Shown: piece after piece, positions 47,243 to 59,100 of the stretch | How the letters are laid out: each line of letters starts with the position of its first letter | How positions within the stretch are numbered: the stretch's first letter is position 1 | Assembly: GCF_910592395.1 (NCBI RefSeq) | Contig: NC_088318.1 | Span: 4,672,756 to 4,736,755 of the forward strand | Direction of reading: 5' to 3' | Length of the DNA stretch: 64,000 nucleotides | From: Lineus longissimus | Lineage: Eukaryota > Nemertea > Pilidiophora > Heteronemertea > Lineidae | Program-made: the position numbers and the translations under genes | The notes under the pieces: model-generated | The model's input: only the letters and a program-made list of their open reading frames with translations | What the model was told of the DNA's origin: nothing | The model's database searches: none

Positions 47243-47408
47243 CCGGTGTAGAAGTTTAAAATGTCCTAGGATAGAATGCCCGGGAAACAAAGGATTCTAT
47301 TATGCGCTTCAATCTCTGAGCTATTGACGGTCCGGGTCTCTATAGAACCATAGAATACAATAGGGCCGGACACTTTTTCCAGGGGGGCATTTGTTACTGT
47401 TACACCGG
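47243..47408. mobile_element. CCGGTGTA-family MITE, copy D
   Basis: Perfect CCGGTGTA/TACACCGG ends. The interior is closest to copy B at 21667. Confidence 0.8.
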
Positions 47409-47539
47409 GTATCGTTAGTTTTACATGTACACTGTATATCCAAAAACAACCAGTGAGCAATGAGTTTCGGTGGGGAGACTTTGATACCAGTTTTGGTTTG
47501 GATGGTTGTACCCTCGTCCGCAGTGTTAATTTTCATATA

Positions 47540-47957
47540 CACTCTTAGAAACAGAGGTTTTGAGCTTCTGAAAACCCATAATTTTTATATGCACGCACCT
47601 CTTGGAGGTTTTTTTGGTAAAATGAAAATAGCCCAAATGGGTTTTGAGATTGTGAAAACCTAAAAGGGTTTCTCACTTCGCTGAAAAACCACTATGGGAT
47701 GCATATTCGTGGAGCAGCCACCGCCATGGGCGAAGCAGAGACAATCAGATAGAGAAATTGCGCGGGGCGAAGGTGGGAAAAGTCAACTCCGGGGCCAGCA
47801 AAGGAAGAACAAGACACAACTCCTGATGGGCCAGGTCACCCAAAGGACCATGGAAAATCTACTTGAGATACTAGGGGGGGGGGGGGGGGGGCACCGGCAA
47901 GGCAAGGCATATTTGTGTATCTTTCAAAAGCTGAAAAACCTTTATTTCTCAGAGTGA
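47540..47957. mobile_element. CTTAGAAA-family MITE, longest copy
   Basis: The left end cactcttagaaacagaggtt and right end aacctttatttctcagagtg are inverted. The interior includes a G-run of about 18 (47874-47891). Related to 27870-28106 and 7645-7841. Confidence 0.6.
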
Positions 47958-49107
47958 CTCATGGGTAAACCGTCGGATTGAGCTATTCGAAGCTGCAGCG
48001 GGCCCAAGTTAAGAATGATGGATGTATTTCCTTTCATCATCACCATAAGCACCCAGTTTTAAAGGGCAATTGACCTTGTTTATGTCTCGCAAACGAGCGT
48101 CAAGATTTGCCGTCTCGGTTGAGTTTATGCATTTTTTACTAACTTTGATATCAAAACCTCTGGGCAATTAGTCGGTGTTGCTAAAATAACATCGCTGTGT
48201 TGGCGGCCTCGAATGCAAATGCAGCCAGATCCGATTTTGTACGTTAAAAGAGGGAAAATGATTTTGTCAAGAGACAGTCTCCAAGCAGATCAAAAACCGA
48301 AGAAAGTGCGTAACAATACAGGTAATAGCCGCTAAACTAAAAGTCGTGAAAGTTTGGAGTATTTTTCAGAAATATTATTGGCGAATCGTATTTCCGGCGC
48401 GTCTATTTTGTATTCTCCTGTTATATAGCTTGTATGATGATATATAAAATGCCAACCCGTGATTGTTGTTACAGAAAACCTGACGCAGAGACAGTAAATT
48501 ATGCCATGATTATAAACAATATTATACCAATTATTATTCTAGAATATTGGTTGATGTCTAAATAAGCTTTGGCCAACCCTGCCGCCGAAGAGGCCGTTTA
48601 CTCTAAACACATCCACTAGCAGGTCATAGTTTATAAATACAATATCGCATTAATCTGTTTGGACGCTCGTTAATAACATCAGCCCAAGCGCTGACTTACG
48701 CACTTATTTTTGTGGAAAATCCGTGATTTTCATGACGCATACATTGTACACGTATATGTACATGTAACGTTACATCTTTCCTTCGATTTACGTTCCGGTT
48801 TATTTTGATGAAGGCCAAGGACCTACATATCACCAAAAAAAACGTATAATGAAATGAATAAAATGAAACCTATGAATTAACTAGTGTGAGGAAAGGAACG
48901 ATATAAAAAGGGTGACACTGCTCTTTTATTGTTTTTGCTATACCCGAAATTGCTCTGAACAACGCTGTACATGCACAGTGAGTTGCTGTGTAATTGTTCG
49001 ACCAAGGCGGGATGTAGCTTTGTCAAGATTGTCGTGATGTGGCGAAGGCCTAAAACCCTTTTGTACGAAATGAATCCATTGCCGTGTAGATGTGTTCGTT
49101 CGAATGA
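47958..49107. other. Intergenic, nothing recognised
   Basis: No coding, RNA or repeat signal could be supported. Confidence 0.4.
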
Positions 49108-49985
49108 AACAGTGTCAGTGTAACTCGAAGGTACACTTTCTGTGTAATTCTTCGAAGGAATGATTTGAAAAAATTATACAGTTTCTGTGTGATTTTTCGA
49201 AGGAATGATACAGTTTCTGTGTAATTCTTCGAAGGAATGATACAGTTTCTGTGTAATTCTTCGAAGGAATGATTCACTTTCTGTGTGATTCTTCGAAAGA
49301 TTGATACACTTTCTGTGTAATTCTTCGAAGGAATGATACAGTTTCTGTGTAATTCTTTGAAGAAATGATACAGTTTCTGTGTAATTCTTCGAAGGAATTA
49401 TTCACTTTCTGTGTGATTCTTCGAAAGATTGATACACTTTCTGTGTAATTCTTCGAAGGAATGATACAGTTTCAGTGTAATTCTTCGAAGGAATGATACA
49501 GTTTCTGTGTAATTCTTCGAAGGAATGATACAGTTTCTGTGTAATTCTTCGAAGGAATGATACAGTCTCTGTGTAATTCTTCGAAGGAATGATACAGTTT
49601 CTGTGTAATTCTTCGAAGAAATGATACAGTTTCTCTGTAATTCTTTGAAAAAATGATACAGTGTTTCAGTGTGATTCTTTGAAGGATTGATACAGTTTCT
49701 GTGTAATTCTTCGAAGGAATGACAAGTTTTTATGTAATTCTTTGAAGAAATGATACAGTTTCTGTGTAATTCTTCGAAGGAATGATTCACTTTCTGTGTG
49801 ATTCTTGGAATGATTGATACAGTTTCTGTGTAATTTTTTTAAGAAATGATACAGTTTCTGTGTAATTCTTCGAAGGATTGATTCACTTTCTGTGTGATTC
49901 TTCGAAGGGATGATACAGTTTCGGTGTAATTATTTGAAGAAATGATACACTTTCTGTGTAATTCTTCGAAGGAATGATACAATTT
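49108..49985. repeat. 32-bp minisatellite, about 27 units
   Basis: Tandem copies of a 32-bp unit containing gtgtaattcttcgaaggaat and gatacagttt. A variant unit (ttcactttctgtgtgattc) recurs at 49273, 49401, 49786 and 49882, spacings close to multiples of 32 (128, 385, 96), so there is some higher-order structure. Degraded units continue to about 50130. The minus strand is open over long stretches because the unit lacks stops, but this is not a gene. Confidence 0.9.
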
Positions 49986-51992
49986 TTTGAAGCAGCGATG
50001 TTCTTATTTTGACGGAAATGATACAGCTGTGCAATGATATAGTTAACAGCTGTCTGTGATACAGTTGCTGCATATATAATGATTATACAGGTGCTGCGTA
50101 ATTCTTCGAATGAATGATACAGTTGACCAGTAATTTATAGTCCGAAAAAGTAAATGTACATTTTCAACAATAAAAGGCAAATTACGATTCAGCAGCAATT
50201 TGGCCATTTTTGTTTTGGAATAAATACCACATTTTCTTCTGGTTACTATTTACACTCTTGACCGCCGCTATTCAAATATTGTTTCGACAATCTTCCATGC
50301 CATTAAACCATTTACCCACAATAACTTAAATAATTGTCCAAATCGAATGTTTTCTTAAAAAATCACAATCCAATTCAGACTGACATGATCGCGTTGCTTT
50401 TCGTAATCGCAACACAAAGCGGGACTTATTGTACAACTTTAAATGTTGATCTACAAACCAAACGTTTGTCTTTTTAAGGACTTTGCTTATTCGCGCGGTT
50501 CTGGGCTTAATAGCTGTGTTTATATTGTCATCAGCCTAACTGAGGTGGTGAAAGTCTCACCTTCGATCTTTTCATCGCGACATCCTTCTCTAAAATGTCT
50601 CCGCAGATGCTTGGTTCCCTCGTGTTCCGCCGCCTGGAACCAGCCCAATACCCCTTGGGACTACTCCCCCTTCCGTAGCTCCCATTGCGGCTGGAATCAA
50701 AGGTAATACGATTGGGTCCCAAGCACATATTTAGGGTTTCTCAAATAGGGTTAATGTTACAAAAACACAAACTGAAATACGCCGCTTCCGAAATCAAATA
50801 AGCTTACCATTTGGCCAGCAAATGTTGATTCAAGAGATTTCCAGACCTTTCCATATTCTCTGTCAATCCAAACTTTTACATTTTTAACAGGCGTTCGGGT
50901 ATACATTTGCCAAAGCCGTTTTGTCCAGACAAAATTCGGCGCTAAAAGAGTTGTCCAGAGTGCCGGTTCGCTGTTGAAACTGAATGTTCTTACTATCAAA
51001 TGGACCTTATCCCCCCTCCCAAAAAAACACATTGCCTTATTCTGAGTGCCACAGCCAATGAAATTCGGCAAACTTAAAATGAAAACAACTGCGGGTTGAA
51101 CGCATTTGTTTAAAAAATTTCACTTTCAAGTTTTATTTTCAATTTGGTTGACGTTTCGACCGCATTCATTGGAGGTATGAGACTGAACAATCCTGAGAAG
51201 ATAGACATTCACCGATTTTGGAACATCCTGTAGGCATGGATAACTAGATATCAATTAGGTTATTAAACAGACTATAGCTGACTTAGGATGAAGAAACGCG
51301 ATGATTTTAGCAGCTAATTATCCACAATTGAGCCACAGACAAGTTTACACTCTGCCTAATCACTGTTTATACTGGGGGTGGTCAGTTTCTCTTCGCGAAA
51401 TTTCAAAATAAACATACCCTAAACATCCTGGGTGGGCCGTCAATTGTCGACAGTATTTTGTAAACACCTGTGCAAAAGACGCTTCCACTGATTGGCGCTT
51501 TCCTTCTGTAAGATTTCTACCAGGTTGTGATTGACAAGGGGGCGGGGCGAAATAAGGTTTCGATGGCTTGTGGTGGTGCAGGCGTTGGGTTCCCATCTCT
51601 TGTAATCCAGCCGTATTGTTATAAGGTCTAACGGACACACGCCACCTACTGGTAATTGTTTTAAGTGGAGTGACTCCCCGTCCTTGTGTCAGTTGTGTTT
51701 TGGACACTGAGAGCTCTGGACGCTTATCATTTGCTCCCGTTGAGAGATCACTACACGTCACACGCCAACAGTCAGTTACCTGTCCCAGCGTAACTTGAGA
51801 GCGGACTGGAGTTGTGAGTTTGGAGTTGCCAGCCTTTTGGGAAATCAGAATTTTTGACTTTTCGTTATCAATTCTCCATAAGGAAAGTTGTATGTCTTAT
51901 GGACTTCATGTTATGAAGGTCCTCTGAGGATTAGTCGTCATTTCACATCTTGGACCCTTTTCTTTAATTCGTGTCATTGATTATCACTCAAA
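49986..51992. other. Region upstream of the forkhead gene
   Basis: The promoter and 5' UTR of the Fox gene should lie at the right end. No TATA box or named site could be supported. A 133-codon minus-strand frame (51360-51761) shows no family resemblance. Confidence 0.4.
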
Positions 51993-53297
51993 ATGTCAAC
52001 TGCAGGATTAGCGAGCAATTCACTTGCTTCTTTGTACGCAAGATACGCCATGGCAGATCCGAGATTCGCGTATCAAGCTCCTGGACTTTTCTACACTCAA
52101 GCAGATTACAACCGTGCCTATGCCTTGAGTATGTTAGCGGACTTGGAGAGACGTGAGCAGCCGCAGAAACCGCCGTATTCGTACATTGCACTCATCGCGA
52201 TGGCCATCAAGAGTGCCCCGGACCGAAAGATCACGCTGAACGGGATTTATCAGTTCATCATGGACCGGTTCCCGTACTATCACGACAACAAGCAGGGGTG
52301 GCAGAACTCCATCCGCCACAATCTCAGCCTGAACGACTGCTTCCTGAAGGTTCCGCGGGAGAAGGGAAAGCCAGGGAAGGGAAACTATTGGACCCTGGAC
52401 CCGAACTGCGAGGAGATGTTCGAGAATGGTAACTACAGGCGCAGGAAGAGGAGGGCAAAGAATGCACTCAAGGGCATCGGGAAGAAAGACGGGGCAGACG
52501 AAGGAGACTGTTCTTACGATGACGGGTTCGAGAACTCGGACGACGTGGATGTCAGTAATGACTACGATGAGGATGATGTCCGGTCGGTTTCACCGCGGTC
52601 TTGTGATTCACCCCAGGAACTCAGGGACACTGGGTTAGACTCTGACGATATGTGTGACAGCGATTCGGGGTGTAAGGTCGGCAGCAGTGTGTCCTCGAGT
52701 GAGCCTGGCGAAAAACCTACAGACTTGTCCTTACCGTTAAAACGAAAACTTTTCACTATAGACAGTATCATGGGACGCGAAACGGAGTCGGATAGTGCCA
52801 GCAAACGTGTGAAAGACTCTACCTGTCATGCCAGTGATGATAGGGTTTCAAAACACGACAATAATTCTGCAGATAATTCGAAAAAGGACAAAAAGACTGA
52901 CATTTTTGATCGAATTCCTTCGCCGCCACCGAAAATTTCGCCACCGTGCAAAACTCAGATGTTTTTTCCACCCGGTTTCGTGCAAAATCCATACTCGCTT
53001 CACCCCATGCAGCGGACTTTACTCGGCCCTTACGGGAATACTGCCATGAACCCGGCGATCCATGGACTTACTTCGCCTTACGCTGGCTTGGCCGGTGCGA
53101 CAGGATTATCTTACCTCGGACTTGATGGGGTTCGTATGTCACCGTACGCCGGGGCCTTTGCCTCGCCGCTGCAAGTTGCTTACCCCCACGGGAACGGGGC
53201 TCGGGCCGGCATGACAGCTTGGCCACAGGACTCTGTGATTGCTAGTGAAGCTGCCTCCCGGTCGACAGAGGGCCTACCGGTTGACAGCAAGATGTGA
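51993..53297 (+). CDS. foxl1: Forkhead transcription factor, FoxL1-like, intronless (434 aa)
   Basis: The forkhead domain spans residues 58-152: [30 protein letters not shown] (recognition helix) and [34 protein letters not shown] and [13 protein letters not shown] fit FoxL1 better than FoxC, FoxD or FoxF, and FoxL1 genes are commonly single-exon. After the domain come basic residues, an acidic stretch (about 167-225), then PTDLSLP (242-248), a CtBP-type PxDLS motif, and FTIDSIM (254-260), an eh1-type Groucho-binding motif. It should act in the nucleus as a DNA-binding regulator, probably a repressor. The ATG at 51993 is the first in frame. The FoxL1 orthology is inferred from domain signatures only. 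Confidence 0.87.
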   Translation: MSTAGLASNSLASLYARYAMADPRFAYQAPGLFYTQADYNRAYALSMLADLERREQPQKPPYSYIALIAMAIKSAPDRKITLNGIYQFIMDRFPYYHDNKQGWQNSIRHNLSLNDCFLKVPREKGKPGKGNYWTLDPNCEEMFENGNYRRRKRRAKNALKGIGKKDGADEGDCSYDDGFENSDDVDVSNDYDEDDVRSVSPRSCDSPQELRDTGLDSDDMCDSDSGCKVGSSVSSSEPGEKPTDLSLPLKRKLFTIDSIMGRETESDSASKRVKDSTCHASDDRVSKHDNNSADNSKKDKKTDIFDRIPSPPPKISPPCKTQMFFPPGFVQNPYSLHPMQRTLLGPYGNTAMNPAIHGLTSPYAGLAGATGLSYLGLDGVRMSPYAGAFASPLQVAYPHGNGARAGMTAWPQDSVIASEAASRSTEGLPVDSKM

Positions 53298-54638
53298 GAG
53301 ATGAGAGACATACATTCAGGTATCAATATTTTTGATCGTCTTCTGGTTTGACGACCGAAAGAATAGGCCAGTTTCGCAAGCCTGAGCTATGGATAACGAT
53401 CTACGAAGTAATGTATTTTATTTCATGATTTATTCCTTCTACAGATAAATTCTAGATGATTTACGAGTGACGTGTAAATGAATTAGCACCGTATATACTT
53501 GATGACACCACTGCATTTCGTACTTTGTCTTTCGTAACGGATTGTGAAACCTGTTTATTCTCAAGATTTAATGAGATGGTAAGAGTTTTGTAAACCGTCC
53601 AATCCATGATCATTATGACTTGCATTTTAACAGCCTGGGTTCAAAACGCTCACATCCAACTGATCCATTTACTTGTATTTCATTGAGAAAGAAAGTGATC
53701 AAACTTTGAATTTATTGGAAATCAGAAAATTACGTTAATTTGCGTTGGTTCGTTGGTTTAGGTTGGTTGCTCTAAGGTTGGCCCGTCTTCCTCCGTAGCC
53801 TGCGCCCGCGCGTTCTTGAAGCTCGACAATGTCTATACATTGAGGGACAAGAATGTGGCCGACTGAACGTTCTTCATTCGAACAATGCCAAATGCCATAG
53901 CTTGGTTAAAATATCTAAAAATTCAATGATGTCACGTGATGAGGTAGAGTGTTTTGCATCTATCGTGTGCATGTTTTATCATTTATTATTTCGTCATCAA
54001 TTGGATAGACGGCACAGAGGAGTTTTCACAGTATCTCTAGACCATGCTCGAGATGAAGAAAACTTGGTTACATGTATACGCGGTATTTCCATATTTATCA
54101 GGGCAGCAATTTAATTACCGGTCTTCGGTACTTAGTTGCTTATATCACCAGGCTTAAGTTGGAAATACAAGTGATATCTTTTCAGCCAAAGATTCTGATG
54201 TTAAAATCCAACATTCAGGTATAAGTCAGGTACGCGTACACTTTGCATGTTTTCGTTCGATTGTTGGACACAAAACCATTTTATAAAGCCAACTGACACT
54301 CATGTGTTTCATATTGCCATCTCAAGAACTTTTGAACAAGTTTGTCCTACGGAAAATCCCTTGTTTAGACATCACTTATGTTGTGCGTTGTGGGTGATCA
54401 AAAAATCGTTTTTTCCACTTTGAAATCTAGGATGTCACAGTTAACTTTCTGATCTCATTCCCAGAGACAAATTACTGTATAAACCGTGTATTTTTACAAT
54501 AATTAGACAGAGAATGACACTGTTTGAATTGAAAAAAACCCAGCAACCCCAAATTGGCTTATGCAAAAACAGTTCCATTCCTAACCCAAAGTATACCTAT
54601 TCCACTTGTTTTCTTTGCTAAAAAAAAAGGAAGCTGTT
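53298..54638. other. 3' flank of the Fox gene, nothing recognised
   Basis: Presumed 3' UTR then intergenic sequence. No canonical poly(A) signal could be assigned. Confidence 0.4.
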
Positions 54639-54994
54639 ATTGACACGACGGTCGTGCCCCGAATGGTTATTGTTAGCACTGCGGACCCGACCATCGTTTC
54701 CGCAATGCAGGCTCCCTTCATTGCGGAAACGACGACGTCGTGCCAACAAAAACGAAATTTGGTGTTGCGTACCCGACCGTGCGTGAATATAAAACATGGA
54801 CCGGAACAACCTGAATACGGCTTACCGACCGTCGTGCAAGCAGCGATGAAACTTAGTATTGCGGACCCGACCGTACCGTGGCACGGCCGTCGTGGCTGCA
54901 AGTCTTACCCTGCATCACTGCGGACACGACGGTAATGCTCTTACAGATTATGGCGCTGCAGACACGACGGTCGTGACACGACGGTCGTGTCAAT
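54639..54994. mobile_element. Inverted-repeat element with ATTGACACGACGGTCGTG ends
   Basis: ATTGACACGACGGTCGTG at the left is perfectly inverted at the right end. Inside, words of the type gcggacccgacc and cacgacggtcgtg recur several times, so the element is built from self-complementary subrepeats. About 356 bp. Confidence 0.7.
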
Positions 54995-55242
54995 AGTCAC
55001 TTCGAAAAAAAAATGTACCAGGTCTCACAAATTGATATTGAACGAAACTTAATTCATAAGAATCACTCTATCTGACGCTTTCTCCAGTATTAACATCATT
55101 TTATAAAATATTGATAAAGTGGTTAAAAAATTTAAAGAATTTCGTCGAGAAACCTAGAGAAAGATAATTGATACAAAGCGATTTCGAAATTGTGTGCATC
55201 TTGTAATTTTTCACTTGGGTTCTCTTGTTGCAGTCACACATA

Positions 55243-55247
55243 CTCAG
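55243..55247. repeat. Target-site duplication CTCAG, left
   Basis: CTCAG directly precedes the left LTR. The same five bases follow the right LTR at 61931-61935. Confidence 0.85.
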
Positions 55248-55519
55248 TGTCATAAATGGCAAGATGATTCCTACACATTTACTAAATGGGAGTTGCAGCG
55301 ATCGCAGATCTGATGGCGAACTAAACACGATGGTTTCATACTAACAACTGAATCATCATATCTTTATTTTCCCACAAATGTGGCATATTACAGACATCAA
55401 AGCAAACTGCGAACGTGAGAAAGTCCTAATCTAGCGCTACCCGTGGCCCCGGGTTAATCTAAAACAGATGTAGATTCTGGCAACGAAGCTCTGGGTGGTA
55501 CCATATGCAATATCTGACA
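55248..55519 (-). repeat. BEL/Pao 3' LTR
   Basis: 272 bp with TGTCA/TGACA inverted ends. I found no difference from the LTR at 61659-61930. Confidence 0.92.
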
Positions 55520-56106
55520 CTCCCGGCCGAGCGAGATCTAAGTTGTGTTTACATCCAGTGAGCCGGTCACTTGACCTCAAGTTTCCGGAAATACGCGTGC
55601 ATAAAGTGGGCCAGTCCCGAGTGACAGGTTGTCAACAATGAATCCTCAATTTACCCTAACGGTACTAAATGTAATCTAAACAAACAATGCACCTGCATTC
55701 CAATTAAAGTTGCGCGTGTACAATGTTGCTAAACATAACTCTATGACTAATACACAATAAGTGAAGAACCTTCAAATACAAAATGATGAAAAGATGATGC
55801 CAGAACCGATAATCCATTTCGTGTCGATGTTGCTGATCATAAAAAGTTCAATGTCTATTCTTTTGAATAATGTCTATTTGTCTTTTCTCATGGACGACAG
55901 GCGTCGTAACCCCGACGGAGGGAAGCTAAAACGGGTACTGCACCCCTGCTCATAGGGTGGCCCGTAGGTTGGCTAGGGGAAGGAGACACCTTATATTTCC
56001 TTAGTAGACGGGTCAAGACCTGGTCTACTTGCTACCCCATTAGTCCATTTGTCCATGTATCTGGCGTTCGGTAATCCATAGTGTGCTGGAGAGTTTCGGT
56101 TAAGGT

Positions 56107-59100
56107 TTACTGTTCGTAATAGTCTAGATTCTCCCTGATCCTCAGCCTAGTAAGGTCCGCGGTTGACCTTTTAGGGCGACTCGTTTCATTTCTGTTCAAA
56201 ACAGTTTTTTCAGATGCGGTCTGCTCGATTAATTCGTCAACATTTAGCTCTAGCGGGTACAATTTTCCAATCGCGCGGTTTGATTTTCCAGTTGCGGTGC
56301 GCACTAGTGCTGACCGAGTCAATCCATCGATTCCTGGGTGCAGTTCCATGATTATTCCGAGTTTCCATTTTCTTCTGGGCGTGTCCTTGTCGTGTACTAG
56401 CACTACGTCGCCGAGTTTTATGACGTCACTTTTTGCGTTTTGCTTTCTGAGTTCATATTGATGCTGTTGCCGCAATCTCGCGAGGTATTCATCGTAGAAG
56501 CGTGTTCGGAACGTTTCTAGGAGTTGAGCGCGTTTGTGTGCTATTTTTTCAAGCTTATCGCGACCGGCGTATGTTGGATCAAATGATTCATTCTGCATGT
56601 CTTCATTTGGCAACAATGTGACATCATGTCCGTAGATGAGGTTATTTGGCGTGATGGCCTTCAGTTCCTTCGGATCCGCTGATAGATATGTAAGTGGTCT
56701 GTTGTTTATGGTAGCCTGGATTTCCTTAATCAGGGTCTGGAATTCGTCAATCGAGACTAGTGATTTGTTTAGAGTTTTCTTGAGTGCTAATTTGGTTACA
56801 CCAATTAGTCTCTCGTGAACACCGGCGAACCAACTTGCTTGTACAGGCGCATATTTGAAATATATTCCTTTGTCGGTGAGGTGATTTTTGAAGCGGTCAC
56901 TGCTAACAATGTTGTATAAGCGTTTGAGTTCTGCATCGGCTCCTGTGAAAGTTTTAGCATTGTCGCAATATATGAGGCTTGGTGTGGAATGTGTTGACGT
57001 GAATCGTCTGAAAGATCTGATGAAAGATTCCACTGTAAGATCCGGAGTGATTTCTAAGTGTACACCGCGTGTTGTGCAACAAGTGAAGAGGCAGACATAC
57101 ACTTTCTGAGTGGTGTTATTGACTCGCACGTAGAGATGCGATGTAAAGTCCACTGCTGTAGATTTGAAGGCGGTTAGATCGTTTATTCGAAATTCTGGTA
57201 GTGGTGGTGCGACGGGTGTGAGGTATGGCCGGCCTGCTACTTTCTTGCAGATGACGCAGCGTCCAATGACTTTCTTCACTGACGCCCGCATGGACGTAAT
57301 CCAGTATTTGTTACGAAGGTGTGCCATGGTTGAGCCAACACCATAGTGAACCATGGTATGATGAGCGTTTTGAATGACCAATGTTGTCAGGTAGGATCGG
57401 TGGGGCAGTAGAATCGGATATTTGCGGTCCGGTGCCACATCAGCGGCGGAGATTCTCCCCCCGCAGCGGATAATGTTCGATTTATCTATGAATAGTCCGA
57501 GCTGGTTAATGATGGCTGGGCGTTTAGGAAACCTGGTAGCCCTCCCGGAGTGGAGGCATTGGAAGTAGGTCAGTACGTCTGCATATGCTGTGGTTTGGAT
57601 ATGTGATATCCATAATTTCTCGGCTTTGTTTACATCCTCTGCAGTAAGCATGCTACGGTTGATTGGTCCTGACCTGAAGGCGCGTGTCACAAGCGCGGTG
57701 ACTCGGAGAAGTTTCTGCAATGAGCTAAACCTGTTGATATCTATGACATTGCTTATGTTTATGTTTTGACTGGCTGGTTGAAAAACATTTGCCATTTCTA
57801 CTCCTGCGGCAAGGGTTATCGCGATTTCAGGTTTGTCCTGTATATTCTTGAGGGGCCATGTATGCCTTGGCTGGGTTAACCATTTAGGTCCTGTGATCCA
57901 TGACGATCTCTGTAATTCTTCATGTGTAGCACCTCGGGACAGGATATCGGCGGAATTTTCATCTGTTGCCACGTGATACCATGAGTTGGGGTTGGATTTC
58001 TCCCGGATGATGTTTACACGATTCTGTACGAAGGGTTTGAGTTTCTTTCCTGACTTCAACCAGTAGAGGGCGATTTCAGAGTCTGTGGTGTAGGTAATTT
58101 CAATCGCTGGGTAGTCCTTTGCGTAGATTTTACGCAGGGTGTCGCCGAATTCAACTCCCATCACCATGGCCATCAGTTCAAGTTTTGGTACTGTTTGGTG
58201 TGCGTTTTTGCTGGATATGACTTTGTTTTTGGATCCTAACAGCGCGATAGTGGTATCCTGTTTAGCGTAGGCGACGCATCCAAGTGCGGTGGTTGGACAT
58301 GCGTCACAGAATATAATGATTTCAAGTGGTTTTTTGGTGTTGGCACCTAGCCAACGTGGTAGTTTCACATCATTCACCTGTCTGAGGTTTTCGGCTATCT
58401 TGATCCATTGTTCTTGGTCCTGTGATGACAAGTTTTCATCCCAATTGCTATTTTGCTTCCAGAGTTTATTTACAAATGCTTTGGCGGGAACAGTCATTGG
58501 TGCTATTAACCCCAGTGGGTCGAAAACGGAAGCGGTTAGTGAAGTTGCGATCCGCTTTGTAAGTGCCTGTGGCAATGGTAACTCCTTTTTTGCAATGAAC
58601 AGTTTATCCGATTTGGTGGCCCATTTGAGACCGAGGACTCCGACGTCATTTGACTTAGTTTGTAATCCGTCTGCTTGAATCTGGTTGGTAAGCTTTTCTG
58701 AGTTTGAGCCCCATTGACGGAGATGCATGGCGGCGGCATTTAACAATCCACGTGATTCATGATAGTATGCTAATCCTTCTTCATCAGTGTCCACTCCAGT
58801 TAAGAGATTGTCCACATACAGTTTATTTTGCATATCTTTAGCCACAGGAGAATCAGCATGGGCGGCGAGATGCTTTTGTAGCGTAATGGCAAGGGCAAAG
58901 GGGCTTGATACATTGCCGAATATTATCGTGTTACAGGCGTATGGTACAATTTCCTTTGTGACGTCATTATCCTTATACCAAAGAAATTTCACGTACTTTC
59001 GGTCGCATTCCATCAGTCGTACGGATAGAAATGCGCGGGCGATGTCGGCGGTGAGTCCTATTTTGGCAACACGAAAGCGCATCAGCAATTCATTCAAATC

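Noticed and set aside
49398-49790. 130-codon minus-strand frame with repeating peptide
   Set aside because: Produced by the 32-bp minisatellite, whose unit is not a multiple of three.
49108-49985. Regular repeats that could look like a CRISPR array
   Set aside because: Units are head-to-tail without unique spacers, and this is animal DNA.
51360-51761. 133-codon minus-strand frame upstream of the Fox gene
   Set aside because: No recognisable domain or splice support; probably chance in GC-richer promoter DNA.
54606-54935. Overlapping frames on both strands
   Set aside because: They lie within the inverted-repeat element and reflect its symmetric sequence.
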